A DNA stretch of 64,000 nt from Rhea pennata. Its lineage: Eukaryota; Chordata; Aves; Rheiformes; Rheidae. Positions 24,383-37,152 of this stretch are shown one piece after another. Under the pieces are notes generated by a model. It did not search any database, was not told the origin of the DNA, and saw only the letters and a list, made by a program, of their open reading frames with translations. The position numbers and the translations under genes are program-made. The stretch is taken from the NCBI RefSeq assembly GCF_028389875.1, contig NC_084668.1:33980493-34044492 (forward strand), given 5' to 3'. Position 1 is the stretch's first letter; the number at the start of each line of letters is the position of its first letter.

Positions 24383-26099
24383 CGAGGGCTGGTGCAGATC
24401 ACTTAGAATGGTGTGTAAGAGCACCAAGGACAACATTTCTCCCTGCTTTTTTCTGAATAGTTACAATTTAGCTGGGAGATGTTAAGACTTCTTTGCTGGA
24501 CCAGACCAGACCAAAGAAAAGATTCACAGTCAAGGAAATGGTTTGTTGGAATAAAAGAAGAAATTGGGCTGGGGACAACCTTAATTAAAGTCATTGTTTG
24601 CAGGTGGCCTTCCCTTCCTGAGGCATGGTGATTGGCCCCCTTTGTACATCTGGTGTAACCTAATCAGCCTTTCCAAGAATTTTAGCCAAAGAAGCATTAT
24701 ACTTTACACCTGGTGGAAGTTTGCCAGCTGTGTAACTTCTAGAGGGAAACTTGTGATCCATTAGTTCACTGTTTCGCCCTTTTGGGGAGCAAAGAACTAA
24801 ACTGCAGTTGCATCCCCTGTCTTGTATCAGCATGAACGGTATGTGACGTTATATTCAATCTTGTAGATAGTTCTAGTTACGTACAACTGCATGGATTGTT
24901 AGCAGTATTAGTAGTGAATGGCTTCTTAGGCTGTACTTAAAGGACCTACAGTAAAGTACTGTTTTTGTATATGCTGTCTTCTAATATACAGACTAATCTG
25001 CGGACGATAGGATGAGAGACCTGTTATTATTAGTGAAAGAACTTGCCTTTTAACTGAAGCACAGAAGGCCTGCACTTCCAGAACTATGGAACAGGGTTCT
25101 AGCATCACATGTGAGTAATTTTGTCTGTCTAGACTGGGATACTTTGAATCTGTACAATGTGATACTATCACGAGAATCTGAGGAAAGAAGAAATCGTTAC
25201 AAATATGATAGCAAACCCAGGACCTAATAGTACAGCAGGTATTCTATTGACAAAGGTGTGAGATGGGAAAGCTTTTGATGGCTTTACAATTTTAAATGTC
25301 CCTACATTAAAAAAAGAGAGACCTAGTAAACATACAGGATCGCTGATAGTTACTGAAAAAAAAAATTATTTGAAAGAATGCACAAGTGAGAAGGTCAAAT
25401 GTGTGTGGTTTTTTTTAATAGTCTGCTCTTTACTGTATATATTTGTATAGCATCTAAAATGTTAATCAAGATGCTAATAAGAAACAGATATTCTGTGTGT
25501 AAATTAAATACAGTAGAAACGTTTCTGATCCCTCTGCACACATTAAGTACATTGTATGAAACAGCTTGTCAAATCTGAAACTGGAAAACTTAATCCACTT
25601 GGAATTAAAAATATGGCCAGGGCTAGCAGATTTTCTGCCAGTTTCTCTGCGTTTTAATGAACAACAGCTTGACATAAGCTTTGTTTAGAGCTGCTTTACC
25701 AGTCTGTTTTTACTTAACTAAATCAGTTAAGATGTCAGCCTCTCCAAAACAAGAGTCAAATTTACCTTTTTTTTTTTACAGCTGTTAGTGAATAATGCAT
25801 TATTAATAATATATTGACTGATATTTTACTCTTTATGCTCTGCATATATTAATAATTATAGAGAGAAGTGTTCTGCTGTACTAATAATTCTAACATGATG
25901 CATGAAATCTTAGAAATATTGCCCTTGATGTTAACGGGGTTGCCTGTGGTTGTCTTCCTTAACATCCTAACTAATGCTGATACCATGTTGTTTGTTGCTT
26001 GCTCAAACACGCATCCCTTCAACGTGCTCCTGAGTATTTAATGCCTACCAAACACACTGAAAGACTGAAACAAAACAGGTGATTTTTCTGGTGCCTTAG

Positions 26100-27450
26100 G
26101 TGAGGGCCTGCACGTCGTTACAGCGCTGACGAACACCAGCGCCCGCGCGGCACCTGCGCTGCACGGCACGTACCGCAGCGCCTATCCCGCCCGAGCGGCA
26201 GGGCTCCCCGCCCCGGCAGCAGCTGCCCGGGCCTTGGCGACTGGTTCGTGCCGGTGCGGGGAGCCTTCCTCCTCCTCCTCCTCCTCCTCCTCCTCCTCCT
26301 GCGGCGGCCCCTCCGCGGGGCGCAGCCGCACCCGCCTCACGGCGCCGCCGGGCGGCGCTGCGCGCACCACTCCCCCCGCCCCCCCCCCGCGGCGGACGGG
26401 CCTATTCGCACCGCGGCGGGGGGGACCCAGGCAGCCGCTTGCGGGTGCCCGCGCTCATGCCCACGGAGGGGGGAGCAGCCGGGCGCCCTCGCCGGCGGGG
26501 CAGGGGGCAGTGCCGCGGGCCGGGCAGCGCTGGGCGCCGCTGGTCGCTGCGGGACAGGCCCGGCCGCCGAGGGGCTGAGGCAGGCGGCCCGAGGGAGCGC
26601 GGCCGCCGCCCCGGCCGCCTCTGCCTCCTTCCCCTCCTGCGGAGCGCCGTGGGCCGGCCCGGGCGCGCCCCGCCCCGCCCCGCCCTCCCCCCTTCCTCTC
26701 GCGTTGGTTCCGCTCGCCCGGGTTTAGCCGCCGCCGCCGCCGCTCCCCGCCGTTGGCCGCGCCGCGCTCCGCTCCGGGCCGCTCGGGCGTTTTCTCTCTG
26801 CCTTAAAGTCGGTGAGGAGACGGGCCGGGGGGGGGGGGCGAGGCCGGCCGCGGCGGCCGCTCGGCGGGGCCGGGCCGGGCCGGGCCGTGAGCGCTTCGCC
26901 CGCTCCTCCGCGGGGCTGCGGAGCAGGCGCCGCCCGTGTCCTCCGCCGGGGGCGGCCGCGCCGGGCAGCCGGGGCGGCGGGGGCTCCTCTGCCCCCCTTC
27001 CCCCCCCGGCGGCCGCCATGTGCGGCGGGCGGCGCGGCGCGGCCTGGCGCGGACACGGCGCCGGGAAAATGGAGGTCGGGGGGGGGGGCGGAGCGGCGCC
27101 GCTGCGGCGGGGCGGGCGCGGGCGGCCGCTGAGCGGCGGCGCCGGCAGAGGGCGCCCTGAGGTGTGTGTCTGCTTCCTTGCAGGGTGTCTTTTATGAATA
27201 ATCAAAAGCAGCAGAAGCCAACGCTATCGGGCCAGCGTTTTAAAACTAGAAAAAGAGGTAAGCTGGTCGCGAGGTGCGCGCTGGTGGCACCTCTGCGCGT
27301 TGCCCGCGTGGCTGGGAAACGCCCGCTGAAGCGTGGTGGTGCGCTGCGGCGCAGCGGAAGACCGACCGACCGACCGACGGTGCCGTTGTATGGTCCCACG
27401 AGTCTTTCAGCCTCGGCCATGCTGAACGCAGTGTTTGCACTAACTCCTGA
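26100..27450. promoter_or_regulatory. CpG island: BZW1 promoter and 5' UTR
   Basis: Extremely GC- and CpG-rich with repeated GC boxes (CCCCGCCCCGCCCCGCC at about 26669), a (CCT)n run at 26264-26299, a GGGCC tandem run at about 26867-26886, several runs of 8 or more G, and an (ACCG)n run at 27359-27378. No TATA box is evident, as expected for a housekeeping promoter. A likely 5' UTR exon ends at 26811 (AAAGTCG followed by GTGAGG), and the next exon begins at 27184 after CCTTGCAG, so the start codon lies 10 bp into that second exon. The transcription start is not resolved. Confidence 0.8.
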
Positions 27451-30400
27451 CGCTCCTGAGTGTTCTCTGCACTAAAAAAATAAAAAAGATCTGGCAGTAG
27501 ATCTGTAGCTGCATTTACTGTGATAATCTTGGCCTAGGAAACAGTGTTTCCACAAGTGTACTGAATGTGGTTAGTCTGAAAGCAGAAGTATCTAGTACTG
27601 TGGTGTCATAGGTCTCCAGCAGGCATGTTGGAGAGAGTACGTGCATCTAAGTAACATTTAACCTAGCAGGGATTTCAGTGTTAACTGCTGAATAAGAGCT
27701 GCATTGTCACTTCAGTGCTCTAAGACTAGCTGTTTTTAAAAGACAACTACTATGAGCTCTGGGATATGGAAGCGTATGCCCTCTCTGTATCTGCACAGTT
27801 ACTGTTACAAAAAGAGTTAATGACTGAAGAGTTTTGATGAGTAATTTAGTGGGTTTTATTTAAGGAGGAAGTGTGGGCAGATATAAAAATTTGCTTAAAA
27901 GCTGCCTTACTAGAGCACTAGTAGTGTTCCTATTCAAACTGATAGCACTAAGGATGCTGTGCTTATTGAAACAGCAATAAACTAGTGCAGAAGTACACAT
28001 TGACTCACAAAACCTATTTTGACATCGAAGTAAAAATACCTTGAGAAACTGTTGGGCTGGGAGTTGGATTTAGTCTGTCCTGCAGATGCTGTTTTTTTGA
28101 GGTGGTGGTGGGTTGTTTATGTTTGTGTTTTGTTTATTGGTTGGTTTCCTTTTTCTTTTGGAAGTATTTAACTGTAGGTTAGCTTCCAAGCAACCCTGTG
28201 TTCACAATCAGATTTGTAGATCTGTCCTGGAAAATAACTGATCCAGTATTTCCAGGCTTCTACCCAACTATTATGCACATGTTAAAACCTGCATTGAACA
28301 TAAGGGTGCTAACATGCTTCTTATAAAGGGCTTATAGAGCTGTTAACAAAACTGGCTAATCAGTTATAGGCAGCTCTTTGGAGGTTTCTTCTGAGAGGTT
28401 ACATAATCCAAAGACAAGAGTTGGACGCAGTTGAAGACCCTTTCTTTCTAAGGCTTTAATTGTATGGGTGGGTTTGTCACGTTTTAACTATGCCCTGTGT
28501 GTAGTGAAAGCAAGGCCATAATCAACTGACCTATCTCAAATACAAAAAAAAGTGCCTTGTTTTTAAAAATGCAGGGATGCTAAATAGATCTGTAGTCATA
28601 CTCTATCATTTCACGTTTATGTAAGACCAAAAACTTGGCTCAGATTTCCGTGTCTATGACAGGCACTTGAGAAAAGAGATTATTTCAGATTCTCTTAACT
28701 CTAAGTAAGAGGAAGAGGTCTTCGTAGCCAAAAACTACGTACTGACAGTCAGCTCAAATGTGGTGACAGTATGCAGTGTTGCAGTCAGAATATTTCATCC
28801 AAAACAGAAAGAGGCCCAAATGGCAAAATGGAACTTGAGTGACTGGGTCAAATGTACAAAGTTGCAGAGGAGCATAATTGGAATTACCATCCAGCAGGTA
28901 GATGAACCTCTCTCTTGAGAGCTTGTGATCTACCATGGGAATAAGATGGTGTAAGAATTGAACTTGGAAGGCAGCTAAGCTTTCTGAGGTCTAACTGAGA
29001 TCATCACAAATGATTGCTCTTCTAAGTGAAAGAACTCTTAAGCATTCTATTACAGGTAACTAAGGAATGTTTTAGCTTATGATTCTCTCTCCTCCCTTGT
29101 CTGGGAGGAGGTATTAAAGCAGTGAAACTTCTTACTGATGTGATACAGCAGTGATTTCCTAGCAAGGAGAATGGCTGCAAGGGAAGAATAAATGATTGGA
29201 AATGTTCATGTGGAGCCTTTGCTTAGGAGAAGCCAGTTGTCTCAAGGGAAGAAATAACTGTCTTGTTGATCAAAGAGTTCCTGTAATGGCTGTTGAAATT
29301 CATCTCAGACTACATTGTTAAGTCGTTGTTTGTACTAATAATACTAGTGTTGGTGGTAAACTGGAATGATCTCTGATCTCAGATCTGTTTAGCTTTAGAT
29401 TTGCCACTGTGTAGACTTTTTTAAAAAAGCAACAAACGTGATGTATTTTAAAAAAACAACTGTATATGACAATTTCATTTTAACAAATGTTTTATTTTTA
29501 CAGATGAAAAAGAGAGGTTTGAGCCTACTCAATTCCAGGACTGTATTATTCAAGGTTTAAGCGAAACTGGCACTGACTTGGAGGCAGTTGCAAAGTTTCT
29601 TGATGCATCTGGAGCAAAACTTGACTATCGTCGCTATGCAGAAACGCTCTTTGATATCCTGGTGGCCGGTGGAATGCTGGGTAAGTCCCCTCTGCTGGGA
29701 CTGCTGTTGACCTTTATACAGTTGACTTTACTTTTGCTGTAAAAACTCTGCTAAAGAGCTTGCCAAATACGTGGAATGGGATGTAAGTCATCTGTGTCAA
29801 ACTGTCTCGTTTAATGAGTAACGAAGCAATCAAATTATGTTACTGTGCAAATAGTCTAAAAAAATACTGTATCACACTTTTGTTTGAATTGATCTATGTT
29901 CTTCAAAGTTTAGATAGTCACTTGTACAGACTTGACTTAAAGAAAAACATTGGAAGCTATTTATTTATTTACTAATTGTGGATGGAACTTGACTGTGTGG
30001 TCTGTTAATACTACTAGTGATGAGAAAAAAAACCACTTTGTTCTGATGCTTTGTCTGGTCACAATTGGCAGAGGTGTCATGAAGGATGTCGGTATGATCC
30101 AATGCTTTGTGCACCATACCCTCTTAGTTTGGAATGTAACATTGATTTTTGAAGAATCTGACATGCTTTTAGTCTTGGAAAAGCTGTTGTGAATTATTTG
30201 TCCTAGCAGCAGTGAGGGAATAGGCTCTAGCAGGTGTCAAAGGTGAGAAATGAGATGGTGGCCGAGTGATCAGATAACATGGAACTGAGGAAGTGAAATG
30301 TAATGACTAGAGGCCTTGTATGCCCATAAGTATATCTGTATGTAAAGAGGAAGAGTGGAAGGGATCTTGACCAACTGGGTGAGAAGTAGATAAAACTACA

Positions 30401-33400
30401 TGAGTTTGGAAAGTCGCAAGAAAGCTGTGTCACTTCTAGATTTAGACTTCACATTTACTACCTGATTGACTAGTATCTAATGAGAAGGTGCTCAAAGGGG
30501 AGGGACCCTTTTAAAATAAAGTGTCCTATTCACTGCCTGTATGTTGCCTGCCCGTATCAGAAAAGGCCTGTGTATTTATACAATAGTTGGGGGTGGGGCG
30601 TGTGGAATAAAGACTTAAATGAGAAATTCGGCAACTGCAGTGTTTTTTTTTTTCCTGTGATGAAGCAGAAATAGAGTTCCAGAGACCTAAATGTCATGGG
30701 GAAGGAGAGGAAGTATCTGATTTCTGGCCCACAGCCAGACTGGATGGCAGTTCTGCAGTGAGTGTACATAGTTTGGGAGGAGATGTCTCTGGCACATTCA
30801 GTAGGCCTTCACACTGATACTGTGGAAACATCAGGCAACTTACAGGAACAAGTGATGAAGAAAAAGGCATTCGGAATAGTCTGATTTCATTAAATGTGTC
30901 TGTCCATCTAAAAGCTGTATATTGGAACAGTGTCGTGTAGGCTGAAGTTATTGTCATATTTCTTTCGGTAAGACGTGCTTTTGCTGATGGTACGAGAGCT
31001 GGCAATGCGAGTAAATATAACTTGCCTGCCACATGGAGCATCACAGTTAGAAATTCTTACTGTAACAATCTCTTTGTTTAGGTTTAAGAATTTTAACTAG
31101 CGCACCTTCTAGGAACAAAGGAGAAATAGAAAAGAAAACTGCATTGCTGATGGATGCTGCTGATCATCTTAGTCAATTAAAGTTCCCTCAGAAATACAGT
31201 AGTGCTTTTGAGAAAGAACTGATGGTGATACAGCAGTTACTTACTCAACTCTCCATAAAAAGCAGCCAAGTAGATGAACTTTGATCTTTGACTGGACAAG
31301 GCCAAAATAAAAACTAGCATCCTTTTGCCTTGCCGTACCTTAATATACTTACTGCTGGTGTTTACCTCTGTCTTGTTTCTGACTAACACATAACAAAAAA
31401 TCTCCACTGTGTGTAGTTGGCTTAGAAGTCAGTAATGAAGTGCCATGACATACTGGAATTTGTGACCTGAACTCACCCTAGTTAATGAAGTGGCCTTGGT
31501 AGTGATCAAATACTTGTCTTAAAGGGAAGAGGAGTGGTGAAGAAGCAGTATCTTCTTCACTGTTAAATACCTCGATTAACCTTTTGAGGCTAAAGCCTCA
31601 AGCTTACCTCTGGGACACTGAATTTGGAACATGCATGTCTACATGTTTCGTCCCCTGATTTGACTTGCTCTTACTTGGAAATCAGCATTATTACAGTGGA
31701 CACTAAAAAGAACGCTGCTAGGATAAAGCAGCGTTAGGGTTTTCTTTTAGGGGAAGAGGAGCTTTTTATGGTTACATTAACTGACCTGGATGTAAGCATG
31801 TTGCCAATCCATTTAGCGGCAGGGAGTCAACATGTTTATATGTTCATATCTAAGCTACTGATTGAAAATGTAGTGCACCTACAGCAGTGAAGCAGATAGA
31901 AATGCAGGTGTTTATTCAGTGATTTAGTCATTCCTTTCTTTTATTGTGAAAGTACAATATAGCTTGTGTGTTTGGGTGTTGGAATTCTTACTGTGGAGAC
32001 AACTCCATCTTTTTGTTGGAGAGTAATATCACTAACACTGAAACCCTTCTTTAGCCCCAGGTGGTACCCTGGCAGATGACATGATGCGCACAGATGTCTG
32101 TGTATTTGCAGCACAGGAAGACCTAGAAACCATGCAAGCATTTGCTCAGGTTAGTTCTGAAGCAGGTACAGTTGAACTTTGTTTAGTGTTCAAGAATGAA
32201 GGGTTATGTACCTGGATGTTTAGGTAAAATACCAATTTATGGCATGGCTTTAAGATGCCTCCTAGAAGATGGCTTTGGATGTGGTAGAATGGTATTATGC
32301 TAAGCTAAAAGGGCTCTGAAAGAGTTCTAACTAACTTTGCTGAACTTGATTTAAGTAATTCGGAACAAAAATAATACTTGATCTCTTTCCAGGTTTTCAA
32401 CAAGCTCATCAGGCGTTACAAGTACCTAGAGAAAGGCTTTGAAGATGAAGTCAAAAAGGTATGAAGTGGGCTTATCTTTCTGCTGATTAAAAACCCTCAA
32501 AATCTACCAGTTAATTACTATACAGAAGAGAGAGTGTTCAGTAGGTTATTCAAATAGAGCAGAAAATCTAAATTTCTTAATTGAAGAACAGTTCTTGTAT
32601 GACTAGTGGAAAAGACTACTAATGTACTAATGCTGCTGATGATTGAATAGCTCAGTTGAAACAAAAGCAAGTAGTTAGTATGGAGACAGTAGTCAAAGTA
32701 GCTGACTTTTGTAAAAGATGGTCAATTTATGGCAATTTTATTTCCTCTTGTAGCTGCTGCTGTTCCTAAAAGGTTTCTCAGAGTCTGAGAGGAACAAACT
32801 GGCCATGTTGACGGGTATCCTGCTAGCCAATGGGACACTTAATGCATCAGTTCTCAACAGTCTTTATAATGAGAACTTGGTTAAAGAAGGTAACTACAGC
32901 CCAACTTCATTTTTATGGAAAGGATGATGGGGGACAGAACCTGAAGCTTTACCACAATTCATTGTTGGAGATGGTAGCTGAAAGTTGTGATGACGATGCA
33001 TTCCTGCAGCTCACCAGCTTTGTGGAGAGAGGCTTGCTTCAGGATTAGCAAAGATAAATGTGCTGGCTAGTAACCTGCAAGGTCTTGCTTAGACTTTGGG
33101 AAAAGTCTTCCAGGAAGGAAGCTCGCGTGTGAGACTTCTCCACGTGACACTTGAGGCTGTAGTCGCCAGTGTTGCCAGGAGAGGCAGTGGTGAGGTTTCG
33201 GGATAGGTGGGACCTTTCAGGGTGGAGAAGGTGGTTCATGTCACTGGGCTGCTTCCCAAAGCACAGCAAGGAGAGGAGAGTTTAAGTATAGGGAAGACTT
33301 CCTGGTGCTGGGTGAGGAGGAAGGTCCAACAGGCAGTACTTCAGAGTGCGCTGGGGACAGTGGTGCAGCTGCCCCTGCTTTTGGAAGGGAGCGACAACCC

Positions 33401-35934
33401 TGCTGTTCGGAATTACTAGGCTGTACGATTCCCTTTCTATAGCATTTCAGTACTAACACTGTTCTTGTTGCACAGGTGTTTCTGCAGCTTTTGCAGTCAA
33501 GCTGTTCAAATCCTGGATAAACGAGAAAGATATTAATGCAGTGGCGGTCAGTCTTCGTAAAGTAAACATGGATAATAGGCTGATGGTGAGTAGCATTGAA
33601 ATTACCAGTTTGATTCTTAAGCCAGATTGGTAAATAGCATTTACCAGCAGTTAGCACGCATTTGTTGTAAAAGAGTTGCTGTGAATTTTGCTTTCAGGAA
33701 CTCTTCCCAGCCAACAAACAAAGTGTTGAACACTTCTCCAAGTACTTCACTGAAGCAGGATTAAAAGAACTTTCCGAGTATGTTCGGAACCAACAAAGCA
33801 TAGGCGCTCGGAAGGAGCTGCAGAAAGAACTTCAGGAGCAGATGTCACGGGGAGATCCGTTTAAGGATGTAAGTGTACTTGTTTGTAGGAAGGCTGTAAG
33901 TACTTCCTTTTTAGGAATTTAGCTCAAATTATCTGAAATACACTAGCATTTAAACTTTCAGTAGGAATTAAAAGGGACCAGCGTGTTTTGGTATTAGCTT
34001 CATAGGCTTTCCTTAGTGTCCTGAATCCTGCTGCATGGCCAAGGTGTCTGTTCATGGTTCTGAAGGCTTCTGGGTTGCCTTAAGCGTTCAGAAATCGATT
34101 ATCACATAATGCAGGAAGCGCGTTACTTCTGTGTAGCTTGACTTCTGTCTTTAATAAGTCTTGGGAACAGAAGTCTAATTTAGGTTAGCGTCACATGTGG
34201 CCTACATGCTGACTTTTTTTTTTCTGTCCCATGTCTGGAAGATAATCTTGTATGTGAAGGAGGAGATGAAGAAAAACAACATCTCAGAACAGACTGTGAT
34301 AGCCATAATCTGGTCGAGTGTAATGAGCACTGTGGAATGGAACAAAAAAGAGGAGCTGGTAGCAGAGCAAGCCATTAAGCACTTGAAGGTATCGTAACTG
34401 AGTGTACGGGCTCTGCCGTCTGTTGGGTAGGGCTTGTGCCTTCCCTGTGTCTCTAAGCTTCCTTTTCAATGAGCTTACACACCCTAAAGCCCTGATGTGC
34501 ACACACAGCATAAGGGAGTTCCTTGCCTTGTACAGACGTGCTGTAGCGCTGTTAAAGGCGGTAGTGCTGTAGTCCTTGTTACTGAGGCAAAAGCAGCATG
34601 ACTTGTCTGCAGAAACGCTCCTGTGAAAAATTGCTTCCGTGGGAGGTGGGTTGTAGAGCTCTAAGCAAGTGGCTGGTACAAACTGCATGAAGCCAGCCTA
34701 GTCAGCAGTAGATGTAATACAAAGTGGGGGTGTGTGTGTGCGTGTGTGCCAAGTTGCCGTTCCTGTTACAGCAATACAGCCCTCTACTTGCTGCCTTTAC
34801 TACCCAAGGTCAGTCAGAGCTGACTCTTCTACTGAAGATTCAGGAGTACTGTTATGACAACATCCACTTCATGAAGGCCTTCCAGAAAATAGTGGTGCTC
34901 TTCTACAAAGGTAACTCCCCCGCATGGGGTTTTGCTTTGTTTTTAAGCCTGGATTGCAGAATGCTGAACTCATGTTGAGACCTTCAGGGAAGATCGTAGC
35001 GCGCTTTATCAGCATGAGAATTTTCTGCCCTCGGTAGTGCTGCTTTCACCAGGGCATAGGCAAAGTTCAGCAGTGCAAAGCTAAATTTCAATTTAAGATT
35101 CTTCAGTCCTTTTATATTAAGGAGAGATGTGTGATGGTACGTTCTCCTCGTACCCTGTCTGAATGTGGTCTGTCAAGAGCCAGAGACCGAGACCACTGTG
35201 GTGGTTAGGACACTTTAGGTGTTGTGTGAAATACTTTTTGAGTTGTTGCTCTGAACATGGTTGTGCATGTGTCAATACACAAGCAAATGTGATAGTAAAT
35301 TGAAGTTTATATGGTACTTGTAAATTGTGTAACATTTCTTCTGGCACTGAAGAATTTGTGCCTGGCTGACTCACTCAAGACTCGCAGCACTGTGTGTCAT
35401 CTCAGATGGCTATGAAGTAGTTAGGACATTATTTAGAAGTAAATGCACATCTCCTCGGTGAGGTGCTCAGAAAACCTGCAACAAAGAACCTGAAACATGT
35501 GAGTCTTGGGATTTAAAAGCAGCCGCTACTCCTAGCACGGTTGTGTAACCGAACTCAAGGTGGAAGTACACACTGGTTAAATAGTCCCTGGGGAGCAAGC
35601 AAAGGCTGCCAGTGGGGGGTGGTTTTAACAGCTGGTGTTCAGTCGATTGCTGACCTGACATTACTTTTACACATCTCCGTCAGCTGAAGTTCTGAGTGAA
35701 GAGCCCATCCTGAAGTGGTATAAAGATGCGCATCTTGCAAAAGGGAAGAGTGTTTTTCTGGAGCAAATGAAAAAATTTGTTGAATGGCTCAAGAATGCTG
35801 AAGAAGGTGAGGGAGCACGTCCAGGCTGAGGCCTAAACACCGCTGGGGTAGGTTTGTCCTCTCAGTGCCCTCTGACCTGTTGATAATGTCCCTTTCTTGC
35901 AGAGTCTGAGTCGGATGCCGAAGAAGGTGACTGA
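27194..35934 (+). CDS. BZW1: BZW1 (eIF5-mimic protein 2), complete CDS
   Basis: Translation regulator that mimics eIF5: its C-terminal W2/eIF5C domain binds eIF2 and competes with eIF5, raising start-codon stringency in the cytosol. Coding exons: 27194-27257, 29504-29680, 32055-32149, 32393-32458, 32754-32889, 33476-33585, 33698-33868, 34242-34388, 34772-34910, 35684-35806, 35903-35934 (TGA). The sum is 1260 nt, 419 aa, the same length as human BZW1. The protein starts [20 protein letters not shown] and ends in an acidic AEEGD tail. Residues about 240-410 carry the W2 fold, including the aromatic/acidic stretch encoded by the last exons ([16 protein letters not shown]). Near identity to the human protein throughout excludes BZW2. 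The start context is weak (T at -3, A at +4). The upstream promoter is a CpG island, and the gene is convergent with CLK1. Confidence 0.98.
31082..31284 (+). CDS. Possible cryptic terminal exon or unrecognised ORF inside BZW1 intron 2
   Basis: Preceded by a good acceptor (CTCTTTGTTTAG, ending at 31081), this stretch is open for 67 codons to TGA (31282-31284), with AATAAA at 31306-31311 right after. The frame continues BZW1 exon 2 exactly (phase 1), so splicing 29680 to 31082 would give a truncated BZW1 with a new tail of about 66 residues. The tail looks protein-like and alpha-helical: charged, Leu/Gln-rich, containing [19 protein letters not shown] and ending SSQVDEL. I do not recognise the sequence. 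Alternatives: the 3' end of an old processed pseudogene, or a chance ORF. Confidence 0.35.
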
Positions 35935-36489
35935 GCTGTTAAATTCTGTCCTTAGTAAAGCAAACAGGAGCTGTAGATAAGTGTCATGTCTCACGTGTCC
36001 TGATTCTTACATCCTACCTCCCTGTATCGCGCATGATATAAGGGCTCTCATGGCAAATTTATTTTAATTGTTTTCTATAGTTATGAAAATACTGGGTTTA
36101 GTTTTTAAAACCATGTTTTAAGTAGCTTACAGGAGCTATAGATTTGATTCTAACCTACATTAGTCCTTTCAGTTATTCTACCTCCTGTATTTTCTACTGT
36201 AATGTAATTTAAGGCCTTCCACAATGAAATCCATTGTACCCTTTGGGTTTTCTATCTACAGTTGAGTGATAGACATGCTTTGGTAAATGAGATTTATGGC
36301 AGTTCTGTTTGCAAATTAAACTGTAAGTCTCCAAAGTGAAGAGGCCATGGCTTGTGTGGTAACTTAGTGTGACACTTTAATCCCATTCTGCTTGCTCCAA
36401 GTAACCCCGTTCATGGATGTGGTTGTCGTCATCTCTCTTGGCCACACTTCCAGCATAAAGTAATCCTCGATTCTAACACAGCCTCTCCC

Positions 36490-36835
36490 CTCTGCGGTGG
36501 TGGTGAACGCCTGTAACTATGGTGGGTATGAAGAGCAGGATTCTCTGAGCCCACCGGCTGTCACAGCTGGGGGCCCGTGTTCCAGAGCAGCAGCACAGCC
36601 TGAAGTGGACTGCGAGGCCTTTGCGCAGCAGGGATCAGTACAGGGAGCCTTGGCTGTCAGCTGCTCCGCCGCTTGTGCTCAGGCAAGTACGAACAGCTGC
36701 TCCCAGTACAGCTGCCACCTGCTTCCTGCAGCCCTGGCCTACGCTGCGAGCAGAGCAGCGCAGGGGCGCCTTGGCGGTGCAGCGCTGGCCGTGCACAGGC
36801 CTAAGTTCCCTTTGGTGTTCTGGTAAGTGCACGGC
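36490..36835 (+). other. GC-rich island in the BZW1-CLK1 convergent interval
   Basis: About 340 bp of strongly GC-rich DNA with several CpGs between AT-rich flanks. One frame is open for 109 codons (36497-36826), and donor-like sites occur (CAGGCAAGTACG near 36680; CTGGTAAGTGC at 36821-36831). The translation is Ala/Ser/Gln-rich and unlike any family I know. It may be a UTR segment, an intragenic CpG island or an inserted fragment. Confidence 0.4.
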
Positions 36836-37146
36836 TGCTGGAAGGTTAGACGGACAAAACTACACCCACAAGAAGCTGAGAAATAAGATTACTTTATGCT
36901 GGCAGTTGATAATTTAACATACGTACTCAACTAAATTTTGTCTCAATTCTTAATGGAAATTCTCAGGACAACTCCTGCTTAAAGAAATATTTAGTGAAGT
37001 TGTGAGCTAACAATGAGCATTAACTGAAACACTCATTACCAGTACACAGAAAATGGAAAAACCTTGGCGATCACAGTGCAATCATCTATTCAGTGCTACA
37101 GTGATCTTCCTTCCTTTGTAAAAAAAAAATTTTTTTTAAACAAACA

Positions 37147-37152
37147 AATAAA
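37147..37152 (+). terminator. Candidate BZW1 distal poly(A) signal
   Basis: AATAAA in an A/T-rich context, about 1.2 kb after the BZW1 stop and about 290 bp before the nearest CLK1 distal signal on the opposite strand. Confidence 0.5.

Larger units (their letters stand above)
20916..26090. other. Intergenic region between AOX and BZW1
   Basis: No exon of a recognisable gene was seen on either strand. It contains homopolymers at 21933-21952 (T20) and 24354-24381 (A-rich, 28), a possible decayed CR1 3' end at about 22338-22390 (GGTTGGGCTAGAAGGAGCTC to CACTATGATCTATA), a GC-richer repetitive block at 22550-23700, and a short tandem duplication at 23961-24019. The longest ORFs (170-177 aa on the minus strand) coincide with the repetitive block and are not believed. 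Confidence 0.6.

Noticed and set aside
26402-27205. Long ORFs on both strands (up to 267 aa) in the 26-27 kb GC-rich block
   Set aside because: Pro/Arg/Ala/Gly-only translations on all frames are typical of stop-poor CpG islands; splice and start signals of BZW1 explain the region.
33241-33657. 138-aa minus-strand ORF overlapping a BZW1 exon
   Set aside because: Antisense shadow of BZW1 exon 33476-33585 and its flanking intron.
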